Shown here one piece after another: positions 42,392 to 50,738 of a stretch of DNA of 64,000 nt. The DNA comes from Ectobacillus polymachus. GTDB lineage: Bacteria; Bacillota; Bacilli; Bacillales; Bacillaceae_G. Position 1 is the first letter of the stretch. Each line of letters opens with the position of its first letter. Below the pieces are notes generated by a model, which had not been told where the DNA came from, made no database searches, and saw only the letters and a list, made by a program, of their open reading frames with translations. The translations under genes were made by a program, and so were the position numbers. The stretch covers positions 372,001 through 436,000 of the forward strand of contig NZ_JBLREB010000002.1 of assembly GCF_048159605.1 (NCBI RefSeq). Direction: 5' to 3'.

Positions 42392-43561
42392 ATCGATACT
42401 CATTCATGGAAACGATTAGATCTTTCGTTAATATTGATTGTCATTACATTTAGTATCCTAAGCATCGTTTTCATTCATAGCAGCCAACAGACAGGTCAAT
42501 ATGGAAATCAAAACTTTGCGCTGAAGCAAGGGATTAACTATATTATTGGTTTCATCTTAATGTTTGCAGTAGCTCGAATTGATTCGGATCAACTTCTCAA
42601 ATTAGCATGGCCGCTTTACATTATCGGATTTGCTTCTATATTACTATTGAAAGTTATGCCAAGTAGCATTGCCCCAACCATCTTAGGTGCAAAACGCTGG
42701 TACAGCATTCCGTTTCTCGGATCGATTCAGCCATCAGAGTTTTTCAAAATCTTTCTCCTTATTTTGGTTGCCAGCCTTGTCATTAAGCATAATAATATGT
42801 ACTTTGAGCATACGATGCAATCGGATTTCCTGCTCATTGGTAAAGTTATTCTTGTCACTTTACCGCCATCTATTGTTGTTTACAGACAGCCAGATACTGG
42901 GATGGTATTCTTATACGCTGCCGGTGTTGCAACCATCCTTTTGCTTTCAGGCATACAAACGAAGTTAATTCTATGGCTTACCGCTTTGCCGGTCACGATT
43001 GGCGGAGCGCTCGTGTATATTTATTTACAATATCCGTATATCATCTTTCAAAAGCTAGTTCCGCTTTTAAAGCCTCACCAACAGGAACGGATTCTGGGCT
43101 GGCTCGCACCATCACAATTTAGTGATCAAGGCTATCAAACAGCCCAAAGTTTACTTGCTGCCGGCAGCGGCGGTTTAGTAGGAAAAGGCATCGGAAACGG
43201 TACTGTTTATATTCCAGAAAAACATACGGACTTTATATTTGCAACCGTTGCAGAGGAAGGCGGGTTTATTCTCGCAAGCATCGTTATTTGTATCTTCCTG
43301 CTGCTTATTTACCGAATCATTACCATCGCACATGCGTCTGATACACCATTTGGCGTATATATTTGTGCGGGCTCAGCTGTCATGCTATCCTTGCAAATCT
43401 TCCAAAATATTGGCATGATCGTCGGTCTCATGCCAGTAAAAGGGATTTCTCTCCCGTTCCTGACCTACGGAGGAAGTTCCTTATTCTCAAACATGATATT
43501 AATCGGAATCTACCTGTCGATCCGGAAGAGTTACAAGAAATACATGTTCTCGGCTGACTAG
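42392..43561 (+). CDS. FtsW/RodA/SpoVE family cell-cycle protein, apparent ATC start
   Basis: A SEDS-family polytopic protein with ten helices, a peptidoglycan polymerase relative. It has GAKRWYSIPFLGSIQPSEFF, KHTDFIFATVAEEGGF and GISLPFLTYGGSSLFSNM, including the conserved aspartate in the KHTDF loop. The best ribosome-binding site (AGGAGG, 42378-42383) is eight bases before ATC 42392, giving IDTHSWKRLDLSLILIV, a normal N-terminus for the family. The only standard in-frame start nearby is TTG 42434, which would cut into helix 1 and lacks a site. A paralogue of ftsW/rodA; role (division, elongation or sporulation) unclear. Confidence 0.82.
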   Translation: MDTHSWKRLDLSLILIVITFSILSIVFIHSSQQTGQYGNQNFALKQGINYIIGFILMFAVARIDSDQLLKLAWPLYIIGFASILLLKVMPSSIAPTILGAKRWYSIPFLGSIQPSEFFKIFLLILVASLVIKHNNMYFEHTMQSDFLLIGKVILVTLPPSIVVYRQPDTGMVFLYAAGVATILLLSGIQTKLILWLTALPVTIGGALVYIYLQYPYIIFQKLVPLLKPHQQERILGWLAPSQFSDQGYQTAQSLLAAGSGGLVGKGIGNGTVYIPEKHTDFIFATVAEEGGFILASIVICIFLLLIYRIITIAHASDTPFGVYICAGSAVMLSLQIFQNIGMIVGLMPVKGISLPFLTYGGSSLFSNMILIGIYLSIRKSYKKYMFSAD

Positions 43562-43597
43562 CAGAACAGAGATAACACTCTGTCCTGCTTTTTTTTG
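43561..43597 (+). terminator. Terminator of the FtsW-like gene
   Basis: Hairpin GCAGAACAGAG-ATAACA-CTCTGTCCTGC followed by eight Ts. Confidence 0.85.
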
Positions 43598-43711
43598 TCC
43601 ATAAGCATCATCCTAATTTTTTACAAAAAAGAAAGTATTCCTTTCATTGTTTTTCAACTTCTATATGATAGAATTTTATTGTAGACAAGTCTTAAAAAAG
43701 GAGGGATGTTC

Positions 43712-44002
43712 ATGGCGGAAATTAGTAATCAAGATCTGATGCAAGCAATATTGGAGCTTCATGGTGTAGTGAAACAAGTTCAGCAAGAAGTGATAGAGTT
43801 TAAGCAAGAAGTAAGAAATGAATTTGCAGAAGTAAAAAAGGATATCGTAGAAATAAAAAAGGATATCGTAGAAGTAAAAAAGGATATCGTAGAAATGAAA
43901 AAGGATATTGCAGAGATAAAAGTAGTTCAGCAAGTATTTCAAGACGAACTGTGGCGTCAAAAAACAGAGATTCAAACGATTAAAAATCAAATCAATATTT
44001 GA
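43712..44002 (+). CDS. Small coiled-coil protein with heptad DNA repeats
   Basis: A 96-residue, highly charged protein that is almost all coiled coil. Four near-identical 21-bp DNA repeats (about 43833-43917) encode heptads of the form VKKDIVE. The start at ATG 43712 is set by AAGGAGGG; an ATG two codons earlier is too close. I recognise no family beyond generic coiled-coil proteins. The perfect heptads point to replication slippage without breaking the coil. Confidence 0.7.
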   Translation: MAEISNQDLMQAILELHGVVKQVQQEVIEFKQEVRNEFAEVKKDIVEIKKDIVEVKKDIVEMKKDIAEIKVVQQVFQDELWRQKTEIQTIKNQINI

Positions 44003-44067
44003 AGTTTGTTCATTCGCAAATCCCCTAATCTTCAACAAATATCACTTTCGTATCCCAAATAAAGCAA

Positions 44068-44100
44068 ACAAACCTCGCTTCGTTTGCGAGGTTTGTCTAT
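44068..44100. terminator. Terminator after the coiled-coil gene
   Basis: Hairpin ACAAACCTCGC ... GCGAGGTTTGT between convergent genes. Confidence 0.75.
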
Positions 44101-44157
44101 CTATCGTATATTCTAGTGAATGCTTATCCCAGTAAGTCCCCCTACCTTGAGGAAGTT

Positions 44158-44625
44158 TCACTGTATCATTTTCAAAAATTCGACATCTGATATAACAGTG
44201 ATTCCGTTTCGTCTAAGCAAGGCTGCGGTTACGCCTTCCCCTGCTTTTTTAATAGAAGAAAAGGTTCCGTCGTGGATCATGCTGCTGCCGCAAGAGGGGC
44301 TGTCTTCCTTTAGAACCACATATGAGGCATGTACATCTTTTGCGACTTTCAATGCTTTCTGTGCTCCGTTTAAATAACTACTCGTTACATCTACGCCCGA
44401 TTTTGTTACAACAGTTGCTTCGCCGTCCAGTACATCTGAACCTGAGCCGCCGACAATTTCTGCAGGCTCCCGTGGAGTAGAGAATCCACCTAGCATTTCT
44501 GGACAAACAAGCATGGCTTTTTTCTCTTTTACTAGCGTTTCTAATTTGGAAATAACATGGTGCGTACCATTATATCGACAGGAAATACCTGCTAAACATG
44601 AACTCACGACAATCATTCTATGCAT
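44158..44625 (-). CDS. DUF523 family protein
   Basis: A 155-residue protein with the DUF523 cysteine motifs: VVSSCLAGISCRYNG at the start, MLVCPEMLGGF, and LKEDSPSCGSSMIHDG. The conserved cysteines suggest a metal or Fe-S site, but function is unknown. Start is ATG 44625 or three codons on. The gene ends inside a GGAAGTTTCACT repeat-element word. Confidence 0.88.
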   Translation of the reverse strand: MHRMIVVSSCLAGISCRYNGTHHVISKLETLVKEKKAMLVCPEMLGGFSTPREPAEIVGGSGSDVLDGEATVVTKSGVDVTSSYLNGAQKALKVAKDVHASYVVLKEDSPSCGSSMIHDGTFSSIKKAGEGVTAALLRRNGITVISDVEFLKMIQ

Positions 44626-44804
44626 CTCCTACTTTTAAGACTTACCCTCTATTATAAAACACAATCCGCGTATCTGACACAGCCGGCCTTTTTTACAACA
44701 ATAAACCGTTTACAAATGACGAAAAGACGATTTGAATATTCTGTTCACAAAATATTCAAAAATATGACATATTTAAATCAAAATTTGAAATGAAGGAAAC
44801 ATAT

Positions 44805-44833
44805 TGTAGTGGTTTGGTATATTCTGTATAATT
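44805..44833 (+). promoter_or_regulatory. Likely promoter of yknXYZ-yknW
   Basis: TTGTAG, 17-base spacer, TATAAT just before 44833, about 40 bases from the start codon. The sigma-W consensus known for B. subtilis ykn was not seen. Confidence 0.5.
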
Positions 44834-44871
44834 TGAATTGTATATAAAATTTTTTCCGAAAAGGAGACTAT

Positions 44872-46047
44872 ATGATGCAAACAGAGATTGTCCGCGCTCC
44901 GAGGCCAAAACGAAAATGGATTATTATCGGGGTCATTGCGCTAATCGTGCTTGTTGTAACGATTAATATCGTTGTAGCGCAAGGGAAAAAGAATAGTGTC
45001 CAAAGTAATTTGAAGTTTGTTACAGCGACTGCGAAAAGTATGAACAATACGAAGCTTATTTCAGGTCGTGTAGTACCCGGTAACATTGAAACGATATATG
45101 CAGATGGGACAAAAGGAAAAGTAAAGGATATCTATGTTAAGGAAGGCGATGAGGTCCAAAAGGGCCAAAAGCTGTTCTCCTACGATAGCCCGGAACTTGC
45201 ACTTCAGATCAAGCAAGCAGATCTTGATAAGCAGGTAACGGACATGCGTAATAAGCAAATATCGGATAAAATCGATTCGTTGAATCAGGACATTCAAAAG
45301 GCAAAGGATGCAAATGCAGGGGCTCCTGTCTTGCAACCGCTTGAGGCACAAGTATCTGACTTAGAAGGGCAGCTGAAAACTACCAAACTTGAAAAACAAA
45401 AAAGTGATCTGCAGCAGCAAGAACTACAGAATAAGCAAGATGATTTGATCGTGTACAGCAAAAGTAACGGGATAGTTCAAAAGCTTGATCGTGATGCAGC
45501 AGAAGGATCTAACCAATTGCAGCCAAAGCCGTTCATCCAAATTGCTTCGAAAGATCCATACCAAATTCAAGGAACGTTAACAGAACTGCAAAAGTCACAA
45601 ATTCAGAAGGACCAAGCCGTAACGATTACAGCGAAGGCGGTTGCGAACAAAACGTGGAAGGGTAAGATTACAGAAGTAAGCCAGTATCCGACAACAGCAG
45701 ATGCGGGACAGCTGAGTGCAGCAGATAGTGCACAGTCGCAAACCGTATCGAATTATGCGTATAAGGCCTCACTTGAATCCCAGGATGGTTTATCACCGGG
45801 TTATCATGTGTCCATGCAAGTTAATATTTCTTCGAGTAAACTACTTGCCGTTCCAAGAGGCAGTATTTTAGAGGAAAATAACGAATCATACGTATTTCTA
45901 AACGATAACGGCAAGCTGAAGAAGACGAAGGTTACAACAGGCCTTAGCGATGGAGAATTCATCGAAGTAACCGAGGGAGTAAAAGAAGGAGATAATGTGG
46001 TTGAAAACCCTTCATCCAAGCTGCAAGACGGAACGGATGTGAAGTAA
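44872..46047 (+). CDS. yknX: Membrane-fusion (HlyD/YknX-type) subunit of an ABC exporter
   Basis: A 391-residue adaptor. One N-terminal helix (about 17-35), lipoyl-like domain GKVKDIYVKEGDEVQKGQKL, a long coiled hairpin (about 100-195), and the second lipoyl half VYSKSNGIVQKLDRDAAEGS, then beta-barrel domains. With YknYZ and YknW it forms, by similarity to B. subtilis, an ABC system that protects against the SdpC toxin. AAAAGGAG precedes tandem ATGs at 44872 and 44875. Confidence 0.87.
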   Translation: MMQTEIVRAPRPKRKWIIIGVIALIVLVVTINIVVAQGKKNSVQSNLKFVTATAKSMNNTKLISGRVVPGNIETIYADGTKGKVKDIYVKEGDEVQKGQKLFSYDSPELALQIKQADLDKQVTDMRNKQISDKIDSLNQDIQKAKDANAGAPVLQPLEAQVSDLEGQLKTTKLEKQKSDLQQQELQNKQDDLIVYSKSNGIVQKLDRDAAEGSNQLQPKPFIQIASKDPYQIQGTLTELQKSQIQKDQAVTITAKAVANKTWKGKITEVSQYPTTADAGQLSAADSAQSQTVSNYAYKASLESQDGLSPGYHVSMQVNISSSKLLAVPRGSILEENNESYVFLNDNGKLKKTKVTTGLSDGEFIEVTEGVKEGDNVVENPSSKLQDGTDVK

Positions 46048-46048
46048 A

Positions 46049-46738
46049 ATGATTAGCCTTAAGCACATTTATAAAACATATAAGCAAGGTCCTTTGGAAG
46101 TACCGGTTTTGCATGATATTAATGTTGAAATCAAAAGCGGTGAGTTCGTGAGTATTATGGGACCATCAGGATCGGGTAAATCTACCCTTATGAATATTAT
46201 CGGCTGCCTCGACCGCCGGGCTGAGGGAGAATACATATTAAATGATGTTAATGTATTAAAGGCCGATGAGCCACATTTAGCTCTGCTGCGCAACCAATTT
46301 ATCGGCTTTGTTTTTCAGCACTTTCACTTGCTTCCGCGCTTAACAGCACTGGAAAATGTTGAGCTTCCACTTGTATATGGAGGGGTCGGTAAGCAGGAAC
46401 GACGCGAGAAAGCTCTTGATGCCTTAGCAAAAGTAGGTCTTGCCGACCGCGTAGACCATTTGCCTAATCAGCTATCGGGAGGGCAAAAGCAGCGTGTTGC
46501 GATTGCACGCAGTATCGCAAATAAACCGGGCTTTATTTTGGCGGACGAGCCGACCGGCGCACTAGATAGTAAATCAGGCGCACAGGTCATGGATATTTTT
46601 ACAAAACTGAACGAAGAAGGAACGACAATTGTTATGGTTACACATGAAGATGAAGTTGCTGCGTATTCCAAACGCCGGATTGTGTTGCGTGATGGAAAGA
46701 TTATACAAGATAGGAGTGAATGTAATGAGCTTGCTTGA
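46049..46738 (+). CDS. yknY: ABC exporter ATPase (MacB/YknY type)
   Basis: A 229-residue ATPase with Walker A GPSGSGKST, Q-loop GFVFQHFHLL, signature LSGGQKQR, Walker B FILADEPTGALD and H-loop VTHEDE. Typical of LolD/MacB-like exporters. It begins one base after the yknX stop codon and overlaps yknZ by 14 bases, so the three are coupled. Confidence 0.92.
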   Translation: MISLKHIYKTYKQGPLEVPVLHDINVEIKSGEFVSIMGPSGSGKSTLMNIIGCLDRRAEGEYILNDVNVLKADEPHLALLRNQFIGFVFQHFHLLPRLTALENVELPLVYGGVGKQERREKALDALAKVGLADRVDHLPNQLSGGQKQRVAIARSIANKPGFILADEPTGALDSKSGAQVMDIFTKLNEEGTTIVMVTHEDEVAAYSKRRIVLRDGKIIQDRSECNELA

Positions 46739-47924
46739 TAGTATCAAAATAGCCATATCTTCTATTCTTGCACATAAGCTTCGCTCCACACTCACGATGC
46801 TAGGGATTATCATTGGTGTCGGCAGCATTATTACGGTTGTGGCAATTGGGCAAGGCGGAGAAGCAGCATTAAAGTCGCAAATTGCCGGTGGAGGAAATAA
46901 TACGATTCAGCTGAACTTTAAGCCGGATACGCAGGACGTCTTTGCAAATCCGCTGGAACAGCAGCCTACCTTCAGTCAAGAAGATCTGATGCTGCTAAAG
47001 AAAATTCCGGAGGTCGCTTCAGTCATTACCACTAACAGCGCCTATGACCCAATAGATGTAAATGATAAAAAAACAAATCTACAAATTTCCGGTATTACAA
47101 ATGATTATTATTCGGTCAACAAGCTGACTCCTGTGAAGGGAAGATTGCTAAATAACAGCGATTTTTCCCAAGCAAATAATGCGATTATAATTAACCAAAA
47201 GGCAGCTGATGAATTGTATCAGAAGGAAGATCCTGTTGGGAAGATTATTGAGCTAAAGGGACAAACCTTTCAAATTGCAGGAGTTTATAAGGCGAATGAT
47301 GATATATTTGGCTTTAGCCTACCAGCAGCCATTATCCCGCTATCCATCTGGCCGGTTGTGTACGGAACGGATAATATTCAATCCGTAACAATCCAAGCGA
47401 AGGACGTAACGCAAATTGAAGCAGCTGGTAAGAAGTCAGTAGATCTCTTAAATGATCGCAAGTCTAGCGATGTAAAGGGAAAATATGAGGTAATTAATAT
47501 GGCTGACATTCAAAAGAGCATCTCGAAGGTAACGGGAATTATGACCGCCATTATCAGCGGTATTGCCGGTATTTCTTTACTTGTAGGCGGAATCGGTGTT
47601 ATGAACATTATGCTTGTATCCGTTACAGAACGAACACGCGAAATTGGTATTCGTAAGGCACTAGGCGCAACGAGGGGGAAAATTCTACTCCAGTTCCTGA
47701 TTGAGTCGATGATGCTCACCTTGCTTGGCGGGATGATTGGTATTCTACTAGGCGTCGGCGGAGCTTATATCGTATCCAGCATTGCGAAATGGCCACCGCT
47801 CGTTTCTTGGCAAGTTGTTTTAGTTGGCGTTTTATTCAGTATGACCATCGGCATTATCTTTGGTCTTATCCCTGCCAATAAAGCCGCAAAGCTCGATCCA
47901 ATCGAAGCCTTGCGTTATGAATAG
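46725..47924 (+). CDS. yknZ: ABC exporter permease (MacB/FtsX-type)
   Basis: A 399-residue permease. One N-terminal helix (LRSTLTMLGIIIGVGSIITV), a large extracytoplasmic MacB domain (about 45-270), then three FtsX-type helices with ERTREIGIRKALGATRGKIL between the first two. ATG 46725 follows AGGAGTG inside the end of yknY; an upstream frame in this phase is only overlap with yknY. Confidence 0.92.
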   Translation: MSLLDSIKIAISSILAHKLRSTLTMLGIIIGVGSIITVVAIGQGGEAALKSQIAGGGNNTIQLNFKPDTQDVFANPLEQQPTFSQEDLMLLKKIPEVASVITTNSAYDPIDVNDKKTNLQISGITNDYYSVNKLTPVKGRLLNNSDFSQANNAIIINQKAADELYQKEDPVGKIIELKGQTFQIAGVYKANDDIFGFSLPAAIIPLSIWPVVYGTDNIQSVTIQAKDVTQIEAAGKKSVDLLNDRKSSDVKGKYEVINMADIQKSISKVTGIMTAIISGIAGISLLVGGIGVMNIMLVSVTERTREIGIRKALGATRGKILLQFLIESMMLTLLGGMIGILLGVGGAYIVSSIAKWPPLVSWQVVLVGVLFSMTIGIIFGLIPANKAAKLDPIEALRYE

Positions 47925-47950
47925 ATAATAAAACTAAAGGAGTGTGCACA

Positions 47951-48646
47951 ATGGAACCAAATGTGACAATTGAAGAAGTATCGCAAAAACCGTCTTTACT
48001 TAAAATGCTTACCTCTCCAGGCGAACAATTTGAACGAATGAAAGGGAAAGTAAAAATCGCAGTCCCAATGATTCTGATCATCCTTGTATCGGCATTGCTA
48101 ATTGGAGTTATTGCATACTTCCAAACAAAATCGCCTGCATTCACGCAAGCAGCTGGAATGACACCTGAAATGGCAAGCACCACTAGCATGATCGTCATGA
48201 TCACAGCTGTCGTTGGCGGCATTATATCTATGTTAATCGTTTATTTTCTAGGAGCAGCCATTTATAAAATTATCGCCATGATTACGGGCAGCGACATCAC
48301 ATACACAAAAATATTAGCAATCACTGTATACGCAAGTGTCATCGGGCTTGTAGGAACACTTGTTAATGTCCTACTTATGACCGTACTTGGCGGAACAGAT
48401 CCTTCTTACACAAGCTTAGCTCCACTGTTTCAAAAAGGAACCGTTATGTATGCACTCGGCGGTGCACTTAATATTTTTTCTATCTGGCAATACGTTGTGA
48501 TTGCCCTAGGACTTCAAATTGCCGGGGACATTCCAAAGAACAAAGCCATCGGAATCGTCGTTACAATTTTTGTATTAACTACGTTACTAGCAGTTGGCAC
48601 GACAGCTTTCAGTTCCATGATGACTGCGAATATACCACAGCCATAA
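47951..48646 (+). CDS. yknW: Yip1-domain membrane protein (YknW-like)
   Basis: A 231-residue protein with five or six helices and the Yip1-like pattern (cytoplasmic start with SPGEQFERMK; SIWQYVVIALGLQIAG near the end). In B. subtilis YknW helps assemble YknXYZ but is encoded first; here it comes last. AAGGAG lies eight bases before ATG 47951. A strong terminator follows, closing the operon. Confidence 0.85.
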   Translation: MEPNVTIEEVSQKPSLLKMLTSPGEQFERMKGKVKIAVPMILIILVSALLIGVIAYFQTKSPAFTQAAGMTPEMASTTSMIVMITAVVGGIISMLIVYFLGAAIYKIIAMITGSDITYTKILAITVYASVIGLVGTLVNVLLMTVLGGTDPSYTSLAPLFQKGTVMYALGGALNIFSIWQYVVIALGLQIAGDIPKNKAIGIVVTIFVLTTLLAVGTTAFSSMMTANIPQP

Positions 48647-48659
48647 GATAGGTAATGAG

Positions 48660-48693
48660 GAAGCCCCTTCGGCAGAAGCCGAAGGGGCTTTTC
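48660..48693 (+). terminator. Terminator of the ykn operon
   Basis: Perfect hairpin AAGCCCCTTCGGC-AGAA-GCCGAAGGGGCTT with Ts. Repeat array 4 begins about 30 bases downstream. Confidence 0.9.
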
Positions 48694-48720
48694 AATTAGA
48701 AGAAAGAGAAACAGAAGTTG

Positions 48721-48795
48721 TTTATTATCGAAACCAGCAAGTTTATTATCGAAAATCAAAATTTATTATCGAAACCAACAAGTTTATTATCGAAA
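48721..48795. repeat. Array 4 of TTTATTATCGAAA repeats
   Basis: Four exact copies of TTTATTATCGAAA at 48721, 48742, 48762 and 48783 (steps 21, 20, 21). Spacers are CCAGCAAG, ATCAAAA, CCAACAAG. A fifth degenerate copy (TTTTACTATC) follows. The array lies just after an operon terminator, as arrays 2a and 2b do. Confidence 0.9.
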
Positions 48796-49026
48796 CTAAT
48801 AATTTTACTATCTCCACATAGCGGGATATATAATTAAATTCTAAAAATTGTATTTCTCGTTGGAATTGTCTAATACAAATTTCAAATTTCGCCTTATGGA
48901 AAATGGGATAACCCATAGAAGCTTAGGATATTCTCAACCGTGAGAGTTTTACATTTTTACGATATGGTGATGGTACCGCGGAATAGATGAGAAAGAGGCG
49001 CGCGTCTTTTTTGGAAAGGGCGTTAG

Positions 49027-49530
49027 ATGAAACCTCGTTCATTTGAGGAAGCTGTATCGTTATATGATCGATTAATTAAGGGCCAAATTAAGAAGCTCCG
49101 TTTGTATTATGATTACGACGAGTATTATCAGTGCGGATTAATTGGATTGTGGAAAGCGTATACGAAGTTTGATAAGGATAAGGGAATCTTTGGAGCTTAT
49201 GCGTATTATACGATCCGTGGATATTTGTTCGCGCAAATGGATAAAGAAAAGCGGTATCGTCATCGGCATATATGCTGGGACCCTACGATTCCTATAGGGA
49301 GTGGGGTAGTACGTACAGATGACTTCTCCGAATATCTAACCATACTAAATGAGAAGGAAAGATACGTGATTGCAGAAAGGATCGGACAATCTCGAAAGCT
49401 TATTGATATTGCCCGTGAACAGAGCCTATCTTATGATCAAGTACGATATATTTATGCGAATGCCATCGAAAAACTTCGGAAGGAATATGGAATAGAGCCG
49501 GAAACGAGAAGGGAAAAGAAGAAAAAATAG
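49027..49530 (+). CDS. Sigma-70 family RNA polymerase sigma factor
   Basis: A 167-residue factor with region 2 (DEYYQCGLIGLWKAYTKFDK followed by GIFGAYAYYTIRGYLFAQMD) and region 4 (LNEKERYVIAERIGQSRKLI, then a DIAREQSLSYDQVRYIYANA recognition helix). It lacks regions 1 and 3, like small alternative sigma factors. It is convergent with a comK-like gene, and a similar pairing of a small sigma factor with competence control is plausible but unproven. AAAGGG precedes the ATG. Confidence 0.8.
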   Translation: MKPRSFEEAVSLYDRLIKGQIKKLRLYYDYDEYYQCGLIGLWKAYTKFDKDKGIFGAYAYYTIRGYLFAQMDKEKRYRHRHICWDPTIPIGSGVVRTDDFSEYLTILNEKERYVIAERIGQSRKLIDIAREQSLSYDQVRYIYANAIEKLRKEYGIEPETRREKKKK

Positions 49531-49547
49531 GGAAGAAACGTCCATAG

Positions 49548-49590
49548 TAAATGTGACCCAAATCGATTGTATTTGGGTCACATTCTCAAA
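49548..49590. terminator. Bidirectional terminator between sigma factor and comK
   Basis: Perfect hairpin AATGTGACCCAAAT-CGATTGT-ATTTGGGTCACATT. Confidence 0.85.
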
Positions 49591-49595
49591 CAAAT

Positions 49596-50048
49596 TCAAT
49601 TTGTTCCTAATAGTTTAAAGTGGGTTAAAATATGTGCAGCTTTCCATAGCTGTTGTTTTGATTTATAGATGCTTACGTTTATGAGTAATTCTTCGTCGTT
49701 GTGAAATTGAAGCAGGGTTTGTTTGCTTTGTTTTTTTAAGTCTTTGACGTGTGCGTAAAAGTACCAGATGCAGTCCCATTTACGAGGAGATTCGGCTGGA
49801 ATGGCGCATATACGATGTTCTAAGCAGATGGGTACCGGGATATTCTGTTTAAAGGATAATAGAGTTTTAATGGCATCAAGCTTTCCTTGAAAGCTTGTCC
49901 CGGAGCGAAGGCAAGCCTCTTCGAGCAGTTCCATACACGTAAATGTAGAGAAATATACACCGTCCTTATCCCAGACCTTTGTTTTGTAATGAGGATGAGC
50001 TATATGTTGCAACGCCATTGTAGTAGCTGTAATGTAATTGTAGTTCAA
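49596..50048 (-). CDS. comK: ComK-family competence transcription factor
   Basis: A 150-residue protein matching ComK. It has TCMELLEEACLRSGTSFQGK in the N-half, PVPICLEHRICAIPAESPRK then WDCIWYFYAHV (the conserved ESP and W-C-W motif), and a C-terminal hydrophobic end. ComK activates DNA-uptake genes by binding AT-boxes (AAAA-N5-TTTT). TTG start at 50048 with AAGGAGG eight bases upstream. Whether it is the main ComK or a second paralogue, as B. cereus group species have two, cannot be settled here. Confidence 0.85.
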   Translation of the reverse strand: MNYNYITATTMALQHIAHPHYKTKVWDKDGVYFSTFTCMELLEEACLRSGTSFQGKLDAIKTLLSFKQNIPVPICLEHRICAIPAESPRKWDCIWYFYAHVKDLKKQSKQTLLQFHNDEELLINVSIYKSKQQLWKAAHILTHFKLLGTN

Positions 50049-50410
50049 CGCGTCTGCCTCCTTATCCTATCATTCCTGTTCATTGTATATGGAGAATATT
50101 AACTTTCTATGCTATTATGCTTATTATTTTTTGCGTATTTTGTAAATCTTATGTATAAGAATGTAAATATAGAAAATTTTATACGATTAATAGACAAAAA
50201 ATAGGACTTAATAATTGTTTTTCCTGAATAATCTAGTATACTTATATTGTATTTTCCTAATTGTGTACAAATTGTGACGTCTTTTGACATAGAATTCGTT
50301 ATTAAGAACGTTTTTGTAAGTTTTAACGTATTATTTGTAAAAAAATATAATTTTGTAAATTATTTCATGCTTTGCTATTATGAAAATATAAAGAAAGGAG
50401 AGGAGTGATC
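50049..50410. promoter_or_regulatory. Divergent intergenic region between comK and a small membrane-protein gene
   Basis: About 360 AT-rich bases without a gene. One AAAATATAATTTT (50342-50354) fits the ComK half-site pattern AAAA-N5-TTTT, but a spaced second box is unclear and such words are common in AT-rich DNA. No riboswitch or repeat seen. Confidence 0.4.
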
Positions 50411-50572
50411 ATGGTGAATGAAAAGAAAAAACAAATGATGTTTAATATTATTGCAGGTGTTATTGTTCTTGCAGCTATTATTACAATTGTATTAGGTAAT
50501 AAGTATTATAAACATAAAGTACATTCTGATACTGCTAGTGCTGCCCCTGTTTCCATTCAAGTACAGATGTAA
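50411..50572 (+). CDS. Small single-helix membrane protein
   Basis: A 53-residue protein: basic start MVNEKKKQ, one helix (about 10-32, FNIIAGVIVLAAIITIVLG), then a short polar tail ending SIQVQM. AAAGGAGAGGAG lies ahead of the ATG, which supports it as a real gene. No family recognised. It is divergent from comK. Confidence 0.65.
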   Translation: MVNEKKKQMMFNIIAGVIVLAAIITIVLGNKYYKHKVHSDTASAAPVSIQVQM

Positions 50573-50738
50573 GTTTAGCAAGGAATAGGTAGAAAAGATA
50601 ACGATGGTTTTCTGGGCACAGTTGTTCTTTTAATAGAACAATTTGTAAGGCAAGAATGACATTTTTTGCAGAATACATTGACTCTCAGACCATTCTTTCC
50701 TACCATAAATGTATGAAACTATGGGGGTGGGATTCTGG

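Noticed and set aside
44872..44875. Sigma-W promoter for the ykn operon
   Set aside because: No TGAAAC-N16-CGTA pattern could be found; a sigma-A-like pair fits better.
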